Source of the DNA: Staphylococcus delphini
Lineage (GTDB): Bacteria; Bacillota; Bacilli; Staphylococcales; Staphylococcaceae
Assembly (NCBI RefSeq): GCF_900636325.1
Contig: NZ_LR134263.1
Location: 1,612,001 to 1,676,000 of the forward strand
DNA length: 64,000 nt
Reading direction: 5' to 3'
Shown here piece by piece: positions 50,637 to 60,808 of this stretch. The notes beneath the pieces are model-generated. The model saw only the letters and a program-made list of their open reading frames with translations, was not told the DNA's origin and ran no database searches. The first letter of the stretch is position 1; every line of letters starts with the position of its first letter. The position numbers and the translations under genes are program-made.

Positions 50637-52088
50637 ATGGAAGAAAAAAAATTAAGTAGAGGCCTCCAATCAAGGCATATTACAATGATTGCCATTGGAG
50701 GCGCGATTGGTACAGGGCTCTTTGTCGCAACTGGCGGCGTAATCGCTCAAGCTGGTCCAGGTGGTGCGATACTCGCCTATCTAGTCATCGGGGTGATGTT
50801 ATACTTTTTAATGTCATCGATAGGAGAAATGGCCACTTTTTACCCTGTGTCTGGGGCATTTAGCAGTTATGCCAATCGTTTTGTAGACCCATCTTTAGGT
50901 TTTACGATGGGCTGGTTATACTGGACAATTTGGTCGCTAGTCACAAGTGTTGATATTATCGTTGCATCGAGTGTCATTAACTATTGGGATGCATTTCATT
51001 TCTTCTCACCGCTTGTATGGAGTTTAATCTTTATAGTCTTATTATTTTTAGTGAACATCTTTACCGTTAAAGCGTTTGGTGAAGCTGAATTTTGGCTTTC
51101 TTTAATTAAAGTGGTCACAATCATTATTTTCATCGTCTTAGGCATTTTAATGATTTTCGGTATTTTAGGAGGCCATTATTACGGTTTCGAGCACTTTACA
51201 ACGGGTGAAGCCCCATTTGTTGGTGGTGTTTCAGGATTCTTAAGCGTCTTATTAATCGCAGGATTTTCCGTTGGTGGAACTGAGGTCGTTGCAGTAACAG
51301 CAGGTGAATCAGATAATCCAAAAACGTCTATGCCACGTGCGATCAAGCAAGTTTTCTGGCGTATTTTATTATTCTATGTATTGTCAATCGCGGTGATTTC
51401 TGCCATTTTATCCTATGCAGATCCAACATTACTCAATCAAAGTGGTTCAATCGCTCAAAGTCCATTTACGATTGTTTTTGATAGAGTCGGTATTGCTTTT
51501 GCAGCTTCTGTCATCAACGCAGTAATTTTAACATCATTACTTTCAGCTGCAAATTCAGGTGTTTTTACAACAAGTCGTATGTTGTTCTCATTAAGTCAAG
51601 ACGGACAAGCACCGAAATTTTTAGGTCACATTCATTCACGTTCACAATTGCCATTACGCGCTTTATACACAACATTTATTTTCATTGCAGCCGTCACGAT
51701 TTATGCAAACTTTAATCCACAAAGTGTCATGGGCTTACTCAATATTATTGGTGCCCTCGTAACATTTGTTTGGGCTTCAAGTATTATTGCTCAAATCAGA
51801 TTACGACGTGCGATTAAAAAGCAAAATAAAGATATCAATCAATTGTTACCTTATCAGGCGCCGTTTTACCCTGTTGGACCTATTATCGTTATCGCAACGT
51901 TGTTATTCTTAATTTTCGGTAGTTCAGCTGAAGCATTTGTTCATTTTGATTTAGCGAAATTAGCACAAAACTTTTTACCTATTTTCATTTTATTACTCGT
52001 CTATATCATTCATAAGTTGATTCACAAAACACGCATCATTCCACTTGAAGAAATTGATTTAAGTGAACATGAATCTTATCGAGAGTAG
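50637..52088 (+). CDS. Amino-acid permease (APC superfamily, LysP/AAT type)
   Basis: A 483-residue membrane protein with about twelve hydrophobic segments. It carries the AAT signature near the N-terminus: GLQSRHITMIAIGGAIGTG, then AGPGG. The later GTEVVAVTAGES motif (about 223-234) is also typical. Substrate is likely lysine or another amino acid; not determinable. ATG 50637 is chosen because GAGGAG lies 8 bases upstream. It sits upstream of the HAD/thr region as in S. aureus. Confidence 0.88.
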   Translation: MEEKKLSRGLQSRHITMIAIGGAIGTGLFVATGGVIAQAGPGGAILAYLVIGVMLYFLMSSIGEMATFYPVSGAFSSYANRFVDPSLGFTMGWLYWTIWSLVTSVDIIVASSVINYWDAFHFFSPLVWSLIFIVLLFLVNIFTVKAFGEAEFWLSLIKVVTIIIFIVLGILMIFGILGGHYYGFEHFTTGEAPFVGGVSGFLSVLLIAGFSVGGTEVVAVTAGESDNPKTSMPRAIKQVFWRILLFYVLSIAVISAILSYADPTLLNQSGSIAQSPFTIVFDRVGIAFAASVINAVILTSLLSAANSGVFTTSRMLFSLSQDGQAPKFLGHIHSRSQLPLRALYTTFIFIAAVTIYANFNPQSVMGLLNIIGALVTFVWASSIIAQIRLRRAIKKQNKDINQLLPYQAPFYPVGPIIVIATLLFLIFGSSAEAFVHFDLAKLAQNFLPIFILLLVYIIHKLIHKTRIIPLEEIDLSEHESYRE

Positions 52089-52097
52089 ACTCAAATC

Positions 52098-52128
52098 AAG
52101 GAGCCTTCCGTGTAGGGCTCTTTTTTTC
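52098..52128 (+). terminator. Terminator of the permease gene
   Basis: GAGCC (52101-52105) pairs with GGCTC (52116-52120), then eight T. Confidence 0.75.
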
Positions 52129-52258
52129 GTCTTCCTTACTTCCATCACAATAACACCGTGTTTGAAAGTATGAATTTCAATAAAAAACTTGTCTATTCCA
52201 TTTCCTACATATTGTGATTTCATGTATAATTAAATTAATAAATTGTAAAGGTGGGCAC

Positions 52259-52576
52259 GTGATGATAGGACAAACAAACCTTTTCGATGATGTTTTAAAA
52301 ACTGAAGAACGCTTTGTCATTGTGGTACAAGTTTTAGAAGAGAAAAACGGGAAGTTGTTGAAACGGACGTTAAGAGAGTATAGTAGTTTAACGCACGAAC
52401 AAATGGAAAGTTTATTTCAACACTTAAAAGAGTTGTATTTGGAGACCGATTTTGAAGCGTCTCAATCGGCATTTGCCATCACCGTGTACACAAATTTAGA
52501 TTATGCTGCAGATCAAGTGTATGCGCATATTAAACGTCATCGTGGCAAACATGAATGGACGCATACCGCGAAATAG
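52259..52576 (+). CDS. Conserved hypothetical protein
   Basis: A 105-residue soluble protein starting at GTG 52259 (or ATG 52262), with AAAGGTGGG upstream and TATAAT at 52225-52230. It has an alternating strand/helix pattern with the core LTHEQMESLFQHLKELY and a His/Lys-rich end. I do not recognise the family. It has its own terminator, so it appears to be expressed alone. Confidence 0.7.
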   Translation: MMIGQTNLFDDVLKTEERFVIVVQVLEEKNGKLLKRTLREYSSLTHEQMESLFQHLKELYLETDFEASQSAFAITVYTNLDYAADQVYAHIKRHRGKHEWTHTAK

Positions 52577-52587
52577 TGAATCTTTTG

Positions 52588-52617
52588 AAGCGCTCTGTTA
52601 AGGAGTGCTTCATTTTT
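52588..52617 (+). terminator. Terminator of the hypothetical gene
   Basis: AAGCGCTC (52588-52595) pairs with GAGTGCTT (52603-52610), one G-U pair, followed by T-rich sequence. Confidence 0.75.
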
Positions 52618-52730
52618 TACTGCCCAACATAATTAAATGACCCTTTCACCTACACGGCATTAGCGCAAACGAAAAGCAAGGTCGACATCGCTCATTGTTC
52701 AGCGAACCTCCCCCGCTTTCATAGCTTGGT

Positions 52731-53534
52731 TTATGACAATATTTGATCTAATGCGTACGGAATACCATCTTTATCGTGACTTTTTGTGACCATATCCGCA
52801 TAAGATTTCACTTCATCTGACGCATTGTCCATCGCAACGGCTTTTCCGACCACTTTAAACATTTCAATATCATTTGCACTGTCACCGAATGCGACCATTT
52901 GATTCACATCTAAATCTAAACGTTCAGCTAATTTTTGAATCGCTTCTCCTTTAGAGACACCTTTACTCATAAATTCAAGGAAAAATGGCTTGCTCGTTGT
53001 CATATCAACCTCGTTATCAAATTCGCCATTCATATTTTTAATCAATTCTGCAATATGATCTTCATAGTCGACACCCATCACTTTAGGCACAGCGTCTTGA
53101 ATATAGTCTTTAATATCGTCCACTTTTTTCATAGGCAGTCCTGTCAACTCTGATTCGATATTCATATATTCATGTTCGCCTTCATAAATAATCGTATCGT
53201 CATGGTAAGTTAATACGAAAAGTTCATGTTCACGGCAAAAGTCTACAATTTTATCGAATTCTGCTTTTTCAATGACTATTTTCGAAACGACTTTTTCACT
53301 AGAAAGTTCAATCGTTTGAGCCCCATTGTAACTCATAATATAACTTCCAAATTCATCCATCTTTAAAGCCTTTGCAGTCGGTAACATCCCCGCTGTTGGA
53401 CGACCTGAGGCGAGTGCGATTTTTACGCCATTTTTTTGAAGTAATAATAAATATGCTGTTGTTTTATCAGAGACACGGTTTTCGGACGTCATTAGCGTGT
53501 CATCCATGTCCATAACGACTAAATCTGGTTTCAT
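52731..53534 (-). CDS. Cof-type HAD phosphatase
   Basis: About 267 residues. HAD motif I is DMDDTLMT near the N-terminus with nucleophile Asp, motif II ALASGRP, and motif IV FGDSANDIEM near residue 219. The Cof-type cap lies between motifs II and III. These enzymes hydrolyse sugar phosphates or similar metabolites; the substrate is unknown. ATG 53534 is chosen because AAAGGAG lies 8 bases upstream. It lies downstream of the threonine operon on the same strand. Confidence 0.9.
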   Translation of the reverse strand: MKPDLVVMDMDDTLMTSENRVSDKTTAYLLLLQKNGVKIALASGRPTAGMLPTAKALKMDEFGSYIMSYNGAQTIELSSEKVVSKIVIEKAEFDKIVDFCREHELFVLTYHDDTIIYEGEHEYMNIESELTGLPMKKVDDIKDYIQDAVPKVMGVDYEDHIAELIKNMNGEFDNEVDMTTSKPFFLEFMSKGVSKGEAIQKLAERLDLDVNQMVAFGDSANDIEMFKVVGKAVAMDNASDEVKSYADMVTKSHDKDGIPYALDQILS

Positions 53535-53662
53535 CTCCAAAACTCCTTTCAATTTGATTTTATCTTACACTAAACTGCAGTAAATTCAAAATGATAGAAG
53601 CTTAAACCAAAGCGCGCACATCAAGCTTTTGAACCGCATCTCCTTCAATCCTAATGTCTGTC

Positions 53663-53702
53663 AAAAAAGACTAGGAAACAATGAAAGTCCCCCAGTCTTT
53701 TC
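53663..53702 (-). terminator. Terminator of the hom-thrC-thrB operon
   Basis: AAAAGACT-GG pairs with CC-AGTCTTTT across the gap after thrB. Confidence 0.75.
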
Positions 53703-53718
53703 GCATGTTATCAATCAC

Positions 53719-54639
53719 TTAAAAATGATGTGTCACTTTCGATACGACACCTGATGTATTGACAGTGGCAAGTTCAGAATGACAATCATCAACATGTTGG
53801 CGCAAAGCACGCACGAGTGGCCCACTGTTTTCTTTTTTAATCATTGTTAAAATTGTTGGACCCGCACCGGAAATCACAGTCGCATATGCGCCATGTTCGT
53901 GTGCAATGCGTTTTACCGCTTCAAAATCACGAATTAAATGTTGACGATACGGCTCGTGCAATCCATCTTGTTCCATCATTTGTCCAGCGAGTTCATAATG
54001 ATGTTGAATGAAAGCACTGATCATCGTATTACTAATAGCACTATATTTAACTGCATCTTGATGTGTAATACTGTCAGGTAGAACTTTGCGTGCTTCCACC
54101 GTTTCAAGCTCGTACTCGGGTATGGAAATAATAAAGTCAACATCCGGCACTTCGATATGCGCAATACTTGTCACTTTTGTTTCAGCATTATGATAGCCGA
54201 CAACCAAGCCACCATAAATCGTTGGTGCGACATTATCTGGATGCCCTTCAATTTGTGTCGCCAATTGCAATAATTCGTACTGCGATAACTCAATATCTCC
54301 AAAGTAATTAGCGATAAATAAAGCCCCCACTAATGCTGAAGCAGATGAACCTAAACCACGTGCTAATGGAATATCACTGTACATATTAATTTCAAGCGCC
54401 GGTAGAGACACGTCATATTGAGTAGCGACTTGTTGCGCAATTTTGTAAATGTAATGTGTTTCGTCTTCAGGCAAGCCAACGAGATGTGGACCATTGTGAA
54501 TAAAACACCATTGATCGCCCTTAATAATATGGGCGTCAATACGTAAAAATTTATTCAGCGCCATACCAATGGAATCAAATCCACAGCCTAAGTTCGCTGT
54601 TGAAGCCGGAATCTCTAAATGTAGTTGTTTTTTTATCAT
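53719..54639 (-). CDS. thrB: Homoserine kinase
   Basis: A 306-residue GHMP kinase that phosphorylates homoserine with ATP. The ATP-binding motif [17 protein letters not shown] is at about residues 87-103, and SGAGPTI lies near the C-terminus. Its ATG overlaps the thrC stop by four bases (ATGA), so translation is coupled. Last gene of the operon. Confidence 0.96.
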   Translation of the reverse strand: MIKKQLHLEIPASTANLGCGFDSIGMALNKFLRIDAHIIKGDQWCFIHNGPHLVGLPEDETHYIYKIAQQVATQYDVSLPALEINMYSDIPLARGLGSSASALVGALFIANYFGDIELSQYELLQLATQIEGHPDNVAPTIYGGLVVGYHNAETKVTSIAHIEVPDVDFIISIPEYELETVEARKVLPDSITHQDAVKYSAISNTMISAFIQHHYELAGQMMEQDGLHEPYRQHLIRDFEAVKRIAHEHGAYATVISGAGPTILTMIKKENSGPLVRALRQHVDDCHSELATVNTSGVVSKVTHHF

Positions 54640-55700
54640 TTTAACGCGTCCTTAATGTATTGAACGATACTTTCTTTATGATTTGGTAATGCTTGAATAG
54701 GATTTTCTAATAAACCAATCGCCGTATCTGGATCTTTCAAACCATTTCCCGTTAAAACTGCAACTACTTTTTTACCTTGAGGCAATTTTCCTTGGCGATG
54801 TAATTTGATCAATCCGGCAATCGATGCGTTACTTGCAGGTTCGCTAAAAATGCCCTCTTTAGCAGTCATCAGTTGATACGCTTCTAAAATTTCTTCATCT
54901 GTGACTGCTTCAATTAAACCGTCAGATTCTTCAATCGCTTGAACTGCTTGCTTCCAACTTGCAGGATTACCGATACGAATCGCTGTGGCAATTGTTTCAG
55001 GGTTTTTAACGACTTGGTTGTTAACGATAGGTGCTGCACCAGCCGCTTGGAATCCAAACATATGTGGTAAGCCTGTTTGATATTTTTCTTCATACGTTTT
55101 AAAGCCTTTCCAATATGCCGTAATATTTCCGGCGTTACCTACAGGGATAGCTAAAATATCTGGTGCTTGGTCATCTAACTGCTCAACAATTTCAAAAGCA
55201 CTCGTTTTTTGACCTTCAATACGATACGGGTTGACTGAGTTAACTAATTCGATTTCTCCATCTTCAGCAACTTCTTTAACGATTTCTAGTGCCTCGTCAA
55301 AGTTCCCTTCAATAGAGACGATTTCAGCACCATACATGACAGCTTGCGATAACTTTCCTAGTGCAATCTTACCTTCAGGAATGACGACAATCGCTTTCAA
55401 ACCTGCACGCGCCGCATATGCCGCAGCAGAAGCCGATGTATTCCCTGTTGAGGCACAGATAACCATTTTCTTACCTTGCTCTTTCGCTTTTGTGACTGCC
55501 ATGACCATGCCTCGATCTTTGAATGAACCAGTTGGATTGGCCCCTTCATATTTAACATAAAGTTCAATGCCTAACATCTCTGAAATCGTGTCACAATAAA
55601 TGAGGGGTGTGTGCCCTTCATTTAACGTCACTTTCGGAGTATTTTCATCTACTGGTAGAAATGCTTTGTATTCTTCAACAAGACCTTTCCATAATTTCAT
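54636..55700 (-). CDS. thrC: Threonine synthase
   Basis: A 354-residue PLP enzyme converting O-phosphohomoserine to threonine. The PLP lysine is Lys61 in [10 protein letters not shown], and a glycine-rich phosphate cup follows in PVGNAGN. ATG 55700 is chosen because GGAG lies upstream and the family N-terminus MKLWKGL begins there. It lies 5 bp downstream of hom. Confidence 0.96.
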   Translation of the reverse strand: MKLWKGLVEEYKAFLPVDENTPKVTLNEGHTPLIYCDTISEMLGIELYVKYEGANPTGSFKDRGMVMAVTKAKEQGKKMVICASTGNTSASAAAYAARAGLKAIVVIPEGKIALGKLSQAVMYGAEIVSIEGNFDEALEIVKEVAEDGEIELVNSVNPYRIEGQKTSAFEIVEQLDDQAPDILAIPVGNAGNITAYWKGFKTYEEKYQTGLPHMFGFQAAGAAPIVNNQVVKNPETIATAIRIGNPASWKQAVQAIEESDGLIEAVTDEEILEAYQLMTAKEGIFSEPASNASIAGLIKLHRQGKLPQGKKVVAVLTGNGLKDPDTAIGLLENPIQALPNHKESIVQYIKDALK

Positions 55701-55705
55701 ACGTA

Positions 55706-56989
55706 TCAAACTCCTTCAACTGGATAAATTTTTTCAACTTGATAATCAGCTTCTTGTTCAACATAAGATGTCGGATCAGTGTCAATTCCAACAACAATGC
55801 CTGCAAATGTTGTCGATGAGAGTTCAATCACTTGAAGCGATTTATGGAAAGGTAAATGACTTTTTATAGTGGATTCCACTTGTTTGAGTGAAACTTCAGG
55901 CGTATTCACTACAAAATAATAACTTTCCTTTTCTTTTAATGTCACTGTTTCACCGTCGTCCATCATTTCTTTCGTTGCTTCCGTTTTTAATTCAAAATGC
56001 GGTGGTAATGTGTGTAAGTTCGATTCGAATTGTAATGCAACATTGAGTAAGTCACTCACAACTGCTGAACCTGTAGCTAAACTTCCAGCGCCTTTACCGT
56101 AAAACATCGTCTCACCGACTGCATCACCTATGACGTAAATCGCGTTGTACTCATTCTCGACAGCTGCGAGTTGGTGTGCATGTGCAATAAGCGTTGGACG
56201 AACGGACGCATCAATTTTGCCTTGCGCATATGAGCCTTTACCGATAAGTTTAATTTTGTAGCCTAACGCTTTTGCCGCATCGATATCTTGCGGTGTCACA
56301 CTACTGATACCTTCTGTTTTAACGTCATTTAACGTAATGACCTGATTAAATGATAAATAAGATGTGATAACGACTTTACGTGCTGCGTCAATACCTTCTA
56401 CGTCATCAGTTGGGTCTGCCTCAGCGAAGCCTAAATCTTGTGCTTCTTGTAATGCTGTTTCATAAGGTGCGCCGTCCTCTGTCATCTTTGTCAAAATAAA
56501 ATTGGAAGTACCATTAAAGATTCCCATAAATTTACTAATGTTATTCGCATTTAAACCGTTGTTAATGGCATTGACAATTGGGATACCCCCTGCAACACTT
56601 GCTTCATATTTGAGTGCGACACCGTTTGCTTCAGCTAAATCTTCTAAGACACGAAGGTGCACCGCTAATAAGTCTTTATTGGCAGTAATCACGTGTTTCT
56701 TTTGACTTAATGCTGCTTTTAACCAGTCTACAGTCGGCTCAATACCACCCATCACCTCAATGATAATATCCACATCGTCATCATTTAAAATATCATTCAC
56801 ATCTTCTGTCAAATGATAACGTGAAATGTTCAGCGGTCGCTTTTTGGATTTATCTCGAACCAAAATATGCTTAATCTGAATATCTTTTTGAATTGTTTCT
56901 TTAATTTGCTGGTGGTTCTCTTCAATAATCTTAACGACTCCTGAACCGACAGTCCCTAATCCTAATAATGCAACATTAAGTTGTTTCAT
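55706..56989 (-). CDS. hom: Homoserine dehydrogenase
   Basis: A 427-residue enzyme reducing aspartate semialdehyde to homoserine. The N-terminal Rossmann motif is GLGTVGSG. The catalytic domain has [12 protein letters not shown] and [11 protein letters not shown], and a C-terminal ACT domain (about 350-420) likely senses threonine. First gene of the operon and divergent from lysC. GAGGGAAG precedes the ATG. Confidence 0.96.
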   Translation of the reverse strand: MKQLNVALLGLGTVGSGVVKIIEENHQQIKETIQKDIQIKHILVRDKSKKRPLNISRYHLTEDVNDILNDDDVDIIIEVMGGIEPTVDWLKAALSQKKHVITANKDLLAVHLRVLEDLAEANGVALKYEASVAGGIPIVNAINNGLNANNISKFMGIFNGTSNFILTKMTEDGAPYETALQEAQDLGFAEADPTDDVEGIDAARKVVITSYLSFNQVITLNDVKTEGISSVTPQDIDAAKALGYKIKLIGKGSYAQGKIDASVRPTLIAHAHQLAAVENEYNAIYVIGDAVGETMFYGKGAGSLATGSAVVSDLLNVALQFESNLHTLPPHFELKTEATKEMMDDGETVTLKEKESYYFVVNTPEVSLKQVESTIKSHLPFHKSLQVIELSSTTFAGIVVGIDTDPTSYVEQEADYQVEKIYPVEGV

Positions 56990-57088
56990 TTATCTTCCCT
57001 CCGAATCAAATCTGATGAAATTACTCATGTTCTATTGAAATATATGTAAATATGGTTTAGTATAAATTCATTCACAAAGTTTGTAAAG

Positions 57089-57104
57089 TTCTAAAAATTT
57101 AGAA
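57089..57104. promoter_or_regulatory. Palindrome between hom and lysC
   Basis: TTCTAAA-AA-TTTAGAA is a perfect 7-bp inverted repeat in the 191-bp divergent promoter region. The adjacent AATTTAGAAAA resembles part of a CodY box, but with several mismatches. Confidence 0.4.
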
Positions 57105-57180
57105 AAGATAGTTCTATTTTACCATTAGTATTGGTTAATTTGAATAGGTATCTCATTTTATAGAAAGGTTGTCTAAGGTT

Positions 57181-58533
57181 ATGAAAGTATCAAAATTTGG
57201 AGGCAGTTCAGTCGCATCAGCTGAACAAATTAAAAAAGTATTAAATATCGTAAATAGTGATTCTGAAAGACGTATTATTATCGTATCCGCACCAGGAAAA
57301 CGATATAGCGATGATGTCAAGACAACTGATCTACTCATTAGGTTGTATGAAAAAGTGATTAACCAACTCGATTATACACATAAAAAACAAGAGATTCTTA
57401 ATCGCTTCAAAGATATTATTGATGAATTACCATTAGAAACAGATATTCTCACTGAGATTGATCGTACACTCGAATTACACATTGCCACTTTAAAAGATAC
57501 ACCTGAACGCTTGCTCGATGCCTTAAAATCATCAGGTGAAAACTTTAATGCACAAATCATTGCTGCATACAATAACGAACAAGGTGTCCCGACGATATAC
57601 TTATCACCACAAGAAGCGGGCATCATTGTAACGGATGATCCAGGCAACGCACAAATTTTAGAATCGAGTTACGATAAAATTAAAGAAATTAGAAATACAG
57701 ATAAAAAAATTATTATTCCTGGCTTTTTCGGCTATTCAGAAACGGAGCATATTGTGACATTCCCACGAGGCGGCTCTGATATTACAGGTGCAATTGTCGC
57801 AAGAGGTGTCAAAGCGGATTTATATGAAAACTTTACGGATGTATCAGGTATTTTCCGTGCCAATCCAACAGTCATTAAACATCCTGAAGTCATTCATGAA
57901 ATTACATATCGCGAAATGCGTGAGTTGTCATATGCTGGCTTTGGTGTGTTTCATGACGAGGCTTTACAACCGCTTTATCGCTATCGTATCCCTGTAGTCA
58001 TTAAAAATACGAATCGTCCGAGTGATAAAGGGACATATATTGTGCACGACCGTGAGATCAACCATGACAAAGTCGTTTCAGGTATTAGTTGTGACAAAGG
58101 TTTTACAAGTATTAACATTAAAAAGTATTTGATGAATAGACAAGTCGGTTTTACAGTTAAAATTTTAGAAATATTGGCAAAATATAACATTTCATTTGAT
58201 CATATGCCATCTGGAATTGACAACATTAGTATTATTATGCGTTCGAATCAGCTTGCTGGCAAAGAACAAAAAGTTTTAGAGGAAATTCGCCATTATTGTC
58301 AAATTGACGAATTGAATGTTGAACATGACTTAGCCATATTAATGATTGTCGGTGAAGGTATGAGTTCTACAGTCGGTACCGCCAATAAAATTACCGACGC
58401 TTTAGCACAAGCCAATATCAACTTAAAAATGATCAACCAAGGCTCTTCAGAAATTTCGATGATGTTCGGGATTTCAACAAAAGATGCCGAAGCTGCTGTA
58501 AAAGCCTGTTATGAACATTGTTACAAACGTTAA
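57181..58533 (+). CDS. lysC: Aspartate kinase
   Basis: A 450-residue enzyme phosphorylating aspartate, the first step to lysine, threonine and methionine. The kinase domain has VSKFGGSSVAS at the start, FPRGGSDITGA (about 196-206), and two C-terminal ACT domains (about 305-450) for feedback control. ATG 57181 is preferred to TTG 57169, which abuts the only GAAAGG. Divergent from hom. Confidence 0.95.
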   Translation: MKVSKFGGSSVASAEQIKKVLNIVNSDSERRIIIVSAPGKRYSDDVKTTDLLIRLYEKVINQLDYTHKKQEILNRFKDIIDELPLETDILTEIDRTLELHIATLKDTPERLLDALKSSGENFNAQIIAAYNNEQGVPTIYLSPQEAGIIVTDDPGNAQILESSYDKIKEIRNTDKKIIIPGFFGYSETEHIVTFPRGGSDITGAIVARGVKADLYENFTDVSGIFRANPTVIKHPEVIHEITYREMRELSYAGFGVFHDEALQPLYRYRIPVVIKNTNRPSDKGTYIVHDREINHDKVVSGISCDKGFTSINIKKYLMNRQVGFTVKILEILAKYNISFDHMPSGIDNISIIMRSNQLAGKEQKVLEEIRHYCQIDELNVEHDLAILMIVGEGMSSTVGTANKITDALAQANINLKMINQGSSEISMMFGISTKDAEAAVKACYEHCYKR

Positions 58534-58540
58534 AATATAA

Positions 58541-58591
58541 AAGAGTACTTAGCGTAGAATGATCATCACATTCACGTTAAGTACTTCTTTC
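58541..58591. terminator. Bidirectional terminator after lysC
   Basis: AGTACTTAGCGT (58544-58555) pairs with ACGTTAAGTACT (58574-58585), one mismatch; it serves the convergent gene too. Confidence 0.8.
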
Positions 58592-59164
58592 TGAAATGAC
58601 GCGTTTTAATAAATCTTCCCCGACTGCCACTTTCAACGTTACAAATTGAAAGTAACTCATTTTATCAATTAAATGCCGATAAAACGGTACTTTTTTATCA
58701 TTAAAAGGTTCATGTAACAAATACATGAGCACGATTTCAGGTTTAATATAGTCGACTTTCCATTTAGGCGAATGATAGTAAATATACTTTTCAGGAATTC
58801 TAACATTATGATTGAGTCGAAATAGCCAATGCTCATTATCTACATCATAAATAATAATGTTCATCAACAATTCATTTTGATCATACACTTCTACAGAGGA
58901 CATTTGGTGGAGTTGCACATCATCACATGGCAGTGGCTCTCCCTTTTTATTAATACCTTTAATCGTAAAAAACTTTGGAATCACACGTAAAATTTTCGAT
59001 AGCTCATTTCGCTTAACACAAATCTCAACTTTTTCATCAAAGTAAAGTTGATCCGTTAAAAATAAATGCGTTGCCATCTCACCATGAAATTTAAACGCAT
59101 GCGGTTCATTATCAATTAACGTATACACTAAATATTCCATTCGTTCTTTTTTTGACGTATTCAT
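58577..59164 (-). CDS. Hypothetical protein, possibly nucleotidyltransferase-like
   Basis: A 195-residue soluble protein. The segment YIKPEIVLMYLLHEPFNDKK (about 140-158) resembles the C-terminal PElvLLfKAK region of aminoglycoside-nucleotidyltransferase-like proteins. No G-S nucleotidyltransferase motif with its Asp pair is visible, so activity is doubtful. GGGGTGA precedes the ATG. Genes of this kind follow lysC in related genomes, but I cannot assign a function. Confidence 0.6.
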   Translation of the reverse strand: MNTSKKERMEYLVYTLIDNEPHAFKFHGEMATHLFLTDQLYFDEKVEICVKRNELSKILRVIPKFFTIKGINKKGEPLPCDDVQLHQMSSVEVYDQNELLMNIIIYDVDNEHWLFRLNHNVRIPEKYIYYHSPKWKVDYIKPEIVLMYLLHEPFNDKKVPFYRHLIDKMSYFQFVTLKVAVGEDLLKRVISERST

Positions 59165-59677
59165 GTGATTTCACCCCCTCAGAAAACGCTTACAATTGTA
59201 TTTTATTATACTAGATTAATTGTGTTTTATCAATGAATTACCAACATTTAACGCAAATGAATTCAACTTAAAATATAATATCACTTTATTTTAATAAACA
59301 CACTTATATATAATGATTAAAAACCCGAATTTACCAACATCTTTATTACCTATATGACAAAAAGGTTTTTAGTTTCGACAAATTTAATAACAAAAATCAT
59401 TAATATTCACACTTTTACGTTGAATTATATCTAATTTCATTGTAAGCTATTAAAAATATCACTCCTACATTCGAATTATAACTATTTTACTTTAAAAATA
59501 ATTGAATTCCTATTTAATAACAGTTAAAATTTTACATGTGTGGATGTGATATTTTATGCACTTTTAAATGCCATATGCTGTTTTTTTGAATTACTTTAAG
59601 AATATTCTTTTAAAAGTATAATTTTTTTAATATAATATAACTTAGAGTAATAGGAAAGTTGATAAAGGAGTGAAATT
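59165..59677. other. AT-rich gene-free interval before the SarA-family gene
   Basis: About 510 bp, extremely AT-rich, with TATAAT-like strings near 59615 and 59633. It probably contains the promoter and regulatory region of the SarA-family gene; no reading frame is credible. Confidence 0.5.
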
Positions 59678-60040
59678 ATGAACAACCATTTTGATATGGA
59701 GACAGAAGCTATCTTCTTTTACGAATCAAATAGAAAGAAAATTATCAGTGAACTTAAGAAACAACATGGCCTAAAACTGAATGACATTTTGTTTTTATAT
59801 CACCTGAAAACGACAAATAGTCGTCGTATTTCATTACACAAAGTCAAACAATCAATTGATTTTAGTTTAATGGAGATACATAAATCGTTAACGGCCTTAA
59901 CAGAAAAAAATATCATTGGTAAAGAACGTTCTACAGAAGATGAACGGAAAGTCTTCATTACAATTGATGATGCACAAGCAGAAAATATGCAACAACTGCT
60001 TGATAACTTCAATCAAATTCAAAAAGACATTTTACAATAA
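59678..60040 (+). CDS. SarA-family transcriptional regulator
   Basis: A 120-residue winged-helix protein of the staphylococcal SarA/MarR group, single-domain size. The key SarA residues are conserved at the same numbers: Arg84 and Asp88-Glu89-Arg90 in KERSTEDER. SarA proteins are dimeric, bind AT-rich DNA and control virulence genes. Which paralogue this is (SarA, R, T, V or X type) cannot be told by eye. AAAGGAG lies upstream. The location between lysC and nuc is not where S. aureus keeps its named paralogues, as far as I recall. Confidence 0.85.
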   Translation: MNNHFDMETEAIFFYESNRKKIISELKKQHGLKLNDILFLYHLKTTNSRRISLHKVKQSIDFSLMEIHKSLTALTEKNIIGKERSTEDERKVFITIDDAQAENMQQLLDNFNQIQKDILQ

Positions 60041-60808
60041 TTCCTCATATCTTTGAACCGATATCACTTTAAGGGCTAGTGTCATCATTATTTTATTTAA
60101 ATTTGTCATTATTAATTTTAGGCGTTTCATGTCAATGATAGCTTTATGCGATGCGTCTAAAACTTAATGGTCACCTCAATTTAAATTGACTACTGATCTA
60201 AGTCCAATTGAATTTATCGAGCGCATTACAAAGCGGATTGAGCATCATGTTGTCACTATCTTGTCCCAACATGATGCTCTTAAGTTTAAGGCTAAAATGA
60301 ATTTTGGGGCAACACGAGCGATGCGTAAACAGGCTAGCAAAAGATAGCGCACTGAAGTTGTTTTGCCGAACATCCTGCTTTTGTGAGATGATTCATTGAT
60401 GATCACTGCAATTATGTATGTCAAGCGGTTTTAGTCTTTTGACACTAGCATAGCAGTAAACTTACTTAAAACAGTAATCAAATAATGATGAACTACAGTC
60501 ATGAAAGTATCATTGAAATATTCTACACAAAGTCCGGTCTGTAACACGTGCTATTTTTCTGATGTTACAGGCGGACTTGAAACCTTCTTCTACAGTCAAA
60601 ACACGCCATCCCTTGACCTTGACTTCCCATTAAATGACCTTTCTAATGAAACGTTCCTGAAACAAAACACCCATTTAAAATGCACAAAGTTAGACATTCA
60701 TGCTTAATTAACATATGATAAAGATTAACTTAACATCCTTTCATCTGTTGACGGCTGAGTCGAAACATGCCGTTTGCGTGAAATACTATAGGAAGGAGGA
60801 TACATAGC
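60041..60808. other. Gene-free interval with two strong hairpins
   Basis: GAGCATCATGTTG (60240-60252) pairs perfectly with CAACATGATGCTC (60267-60279). AAGTCCG-TGTAAC (60531-60546) pairs with GTTACA-CGGACTT (60565-60579). A frame at 60501-60707 spans the second hairpin but has no ribosome binding site. Confidence 0.6.

Noticed and set aside
60501-60707. Open frame of 68 codons with two Cys
   Set aside because: No ribosome binding site, and it spans a strong RNA hairpin; composition does not look coding.
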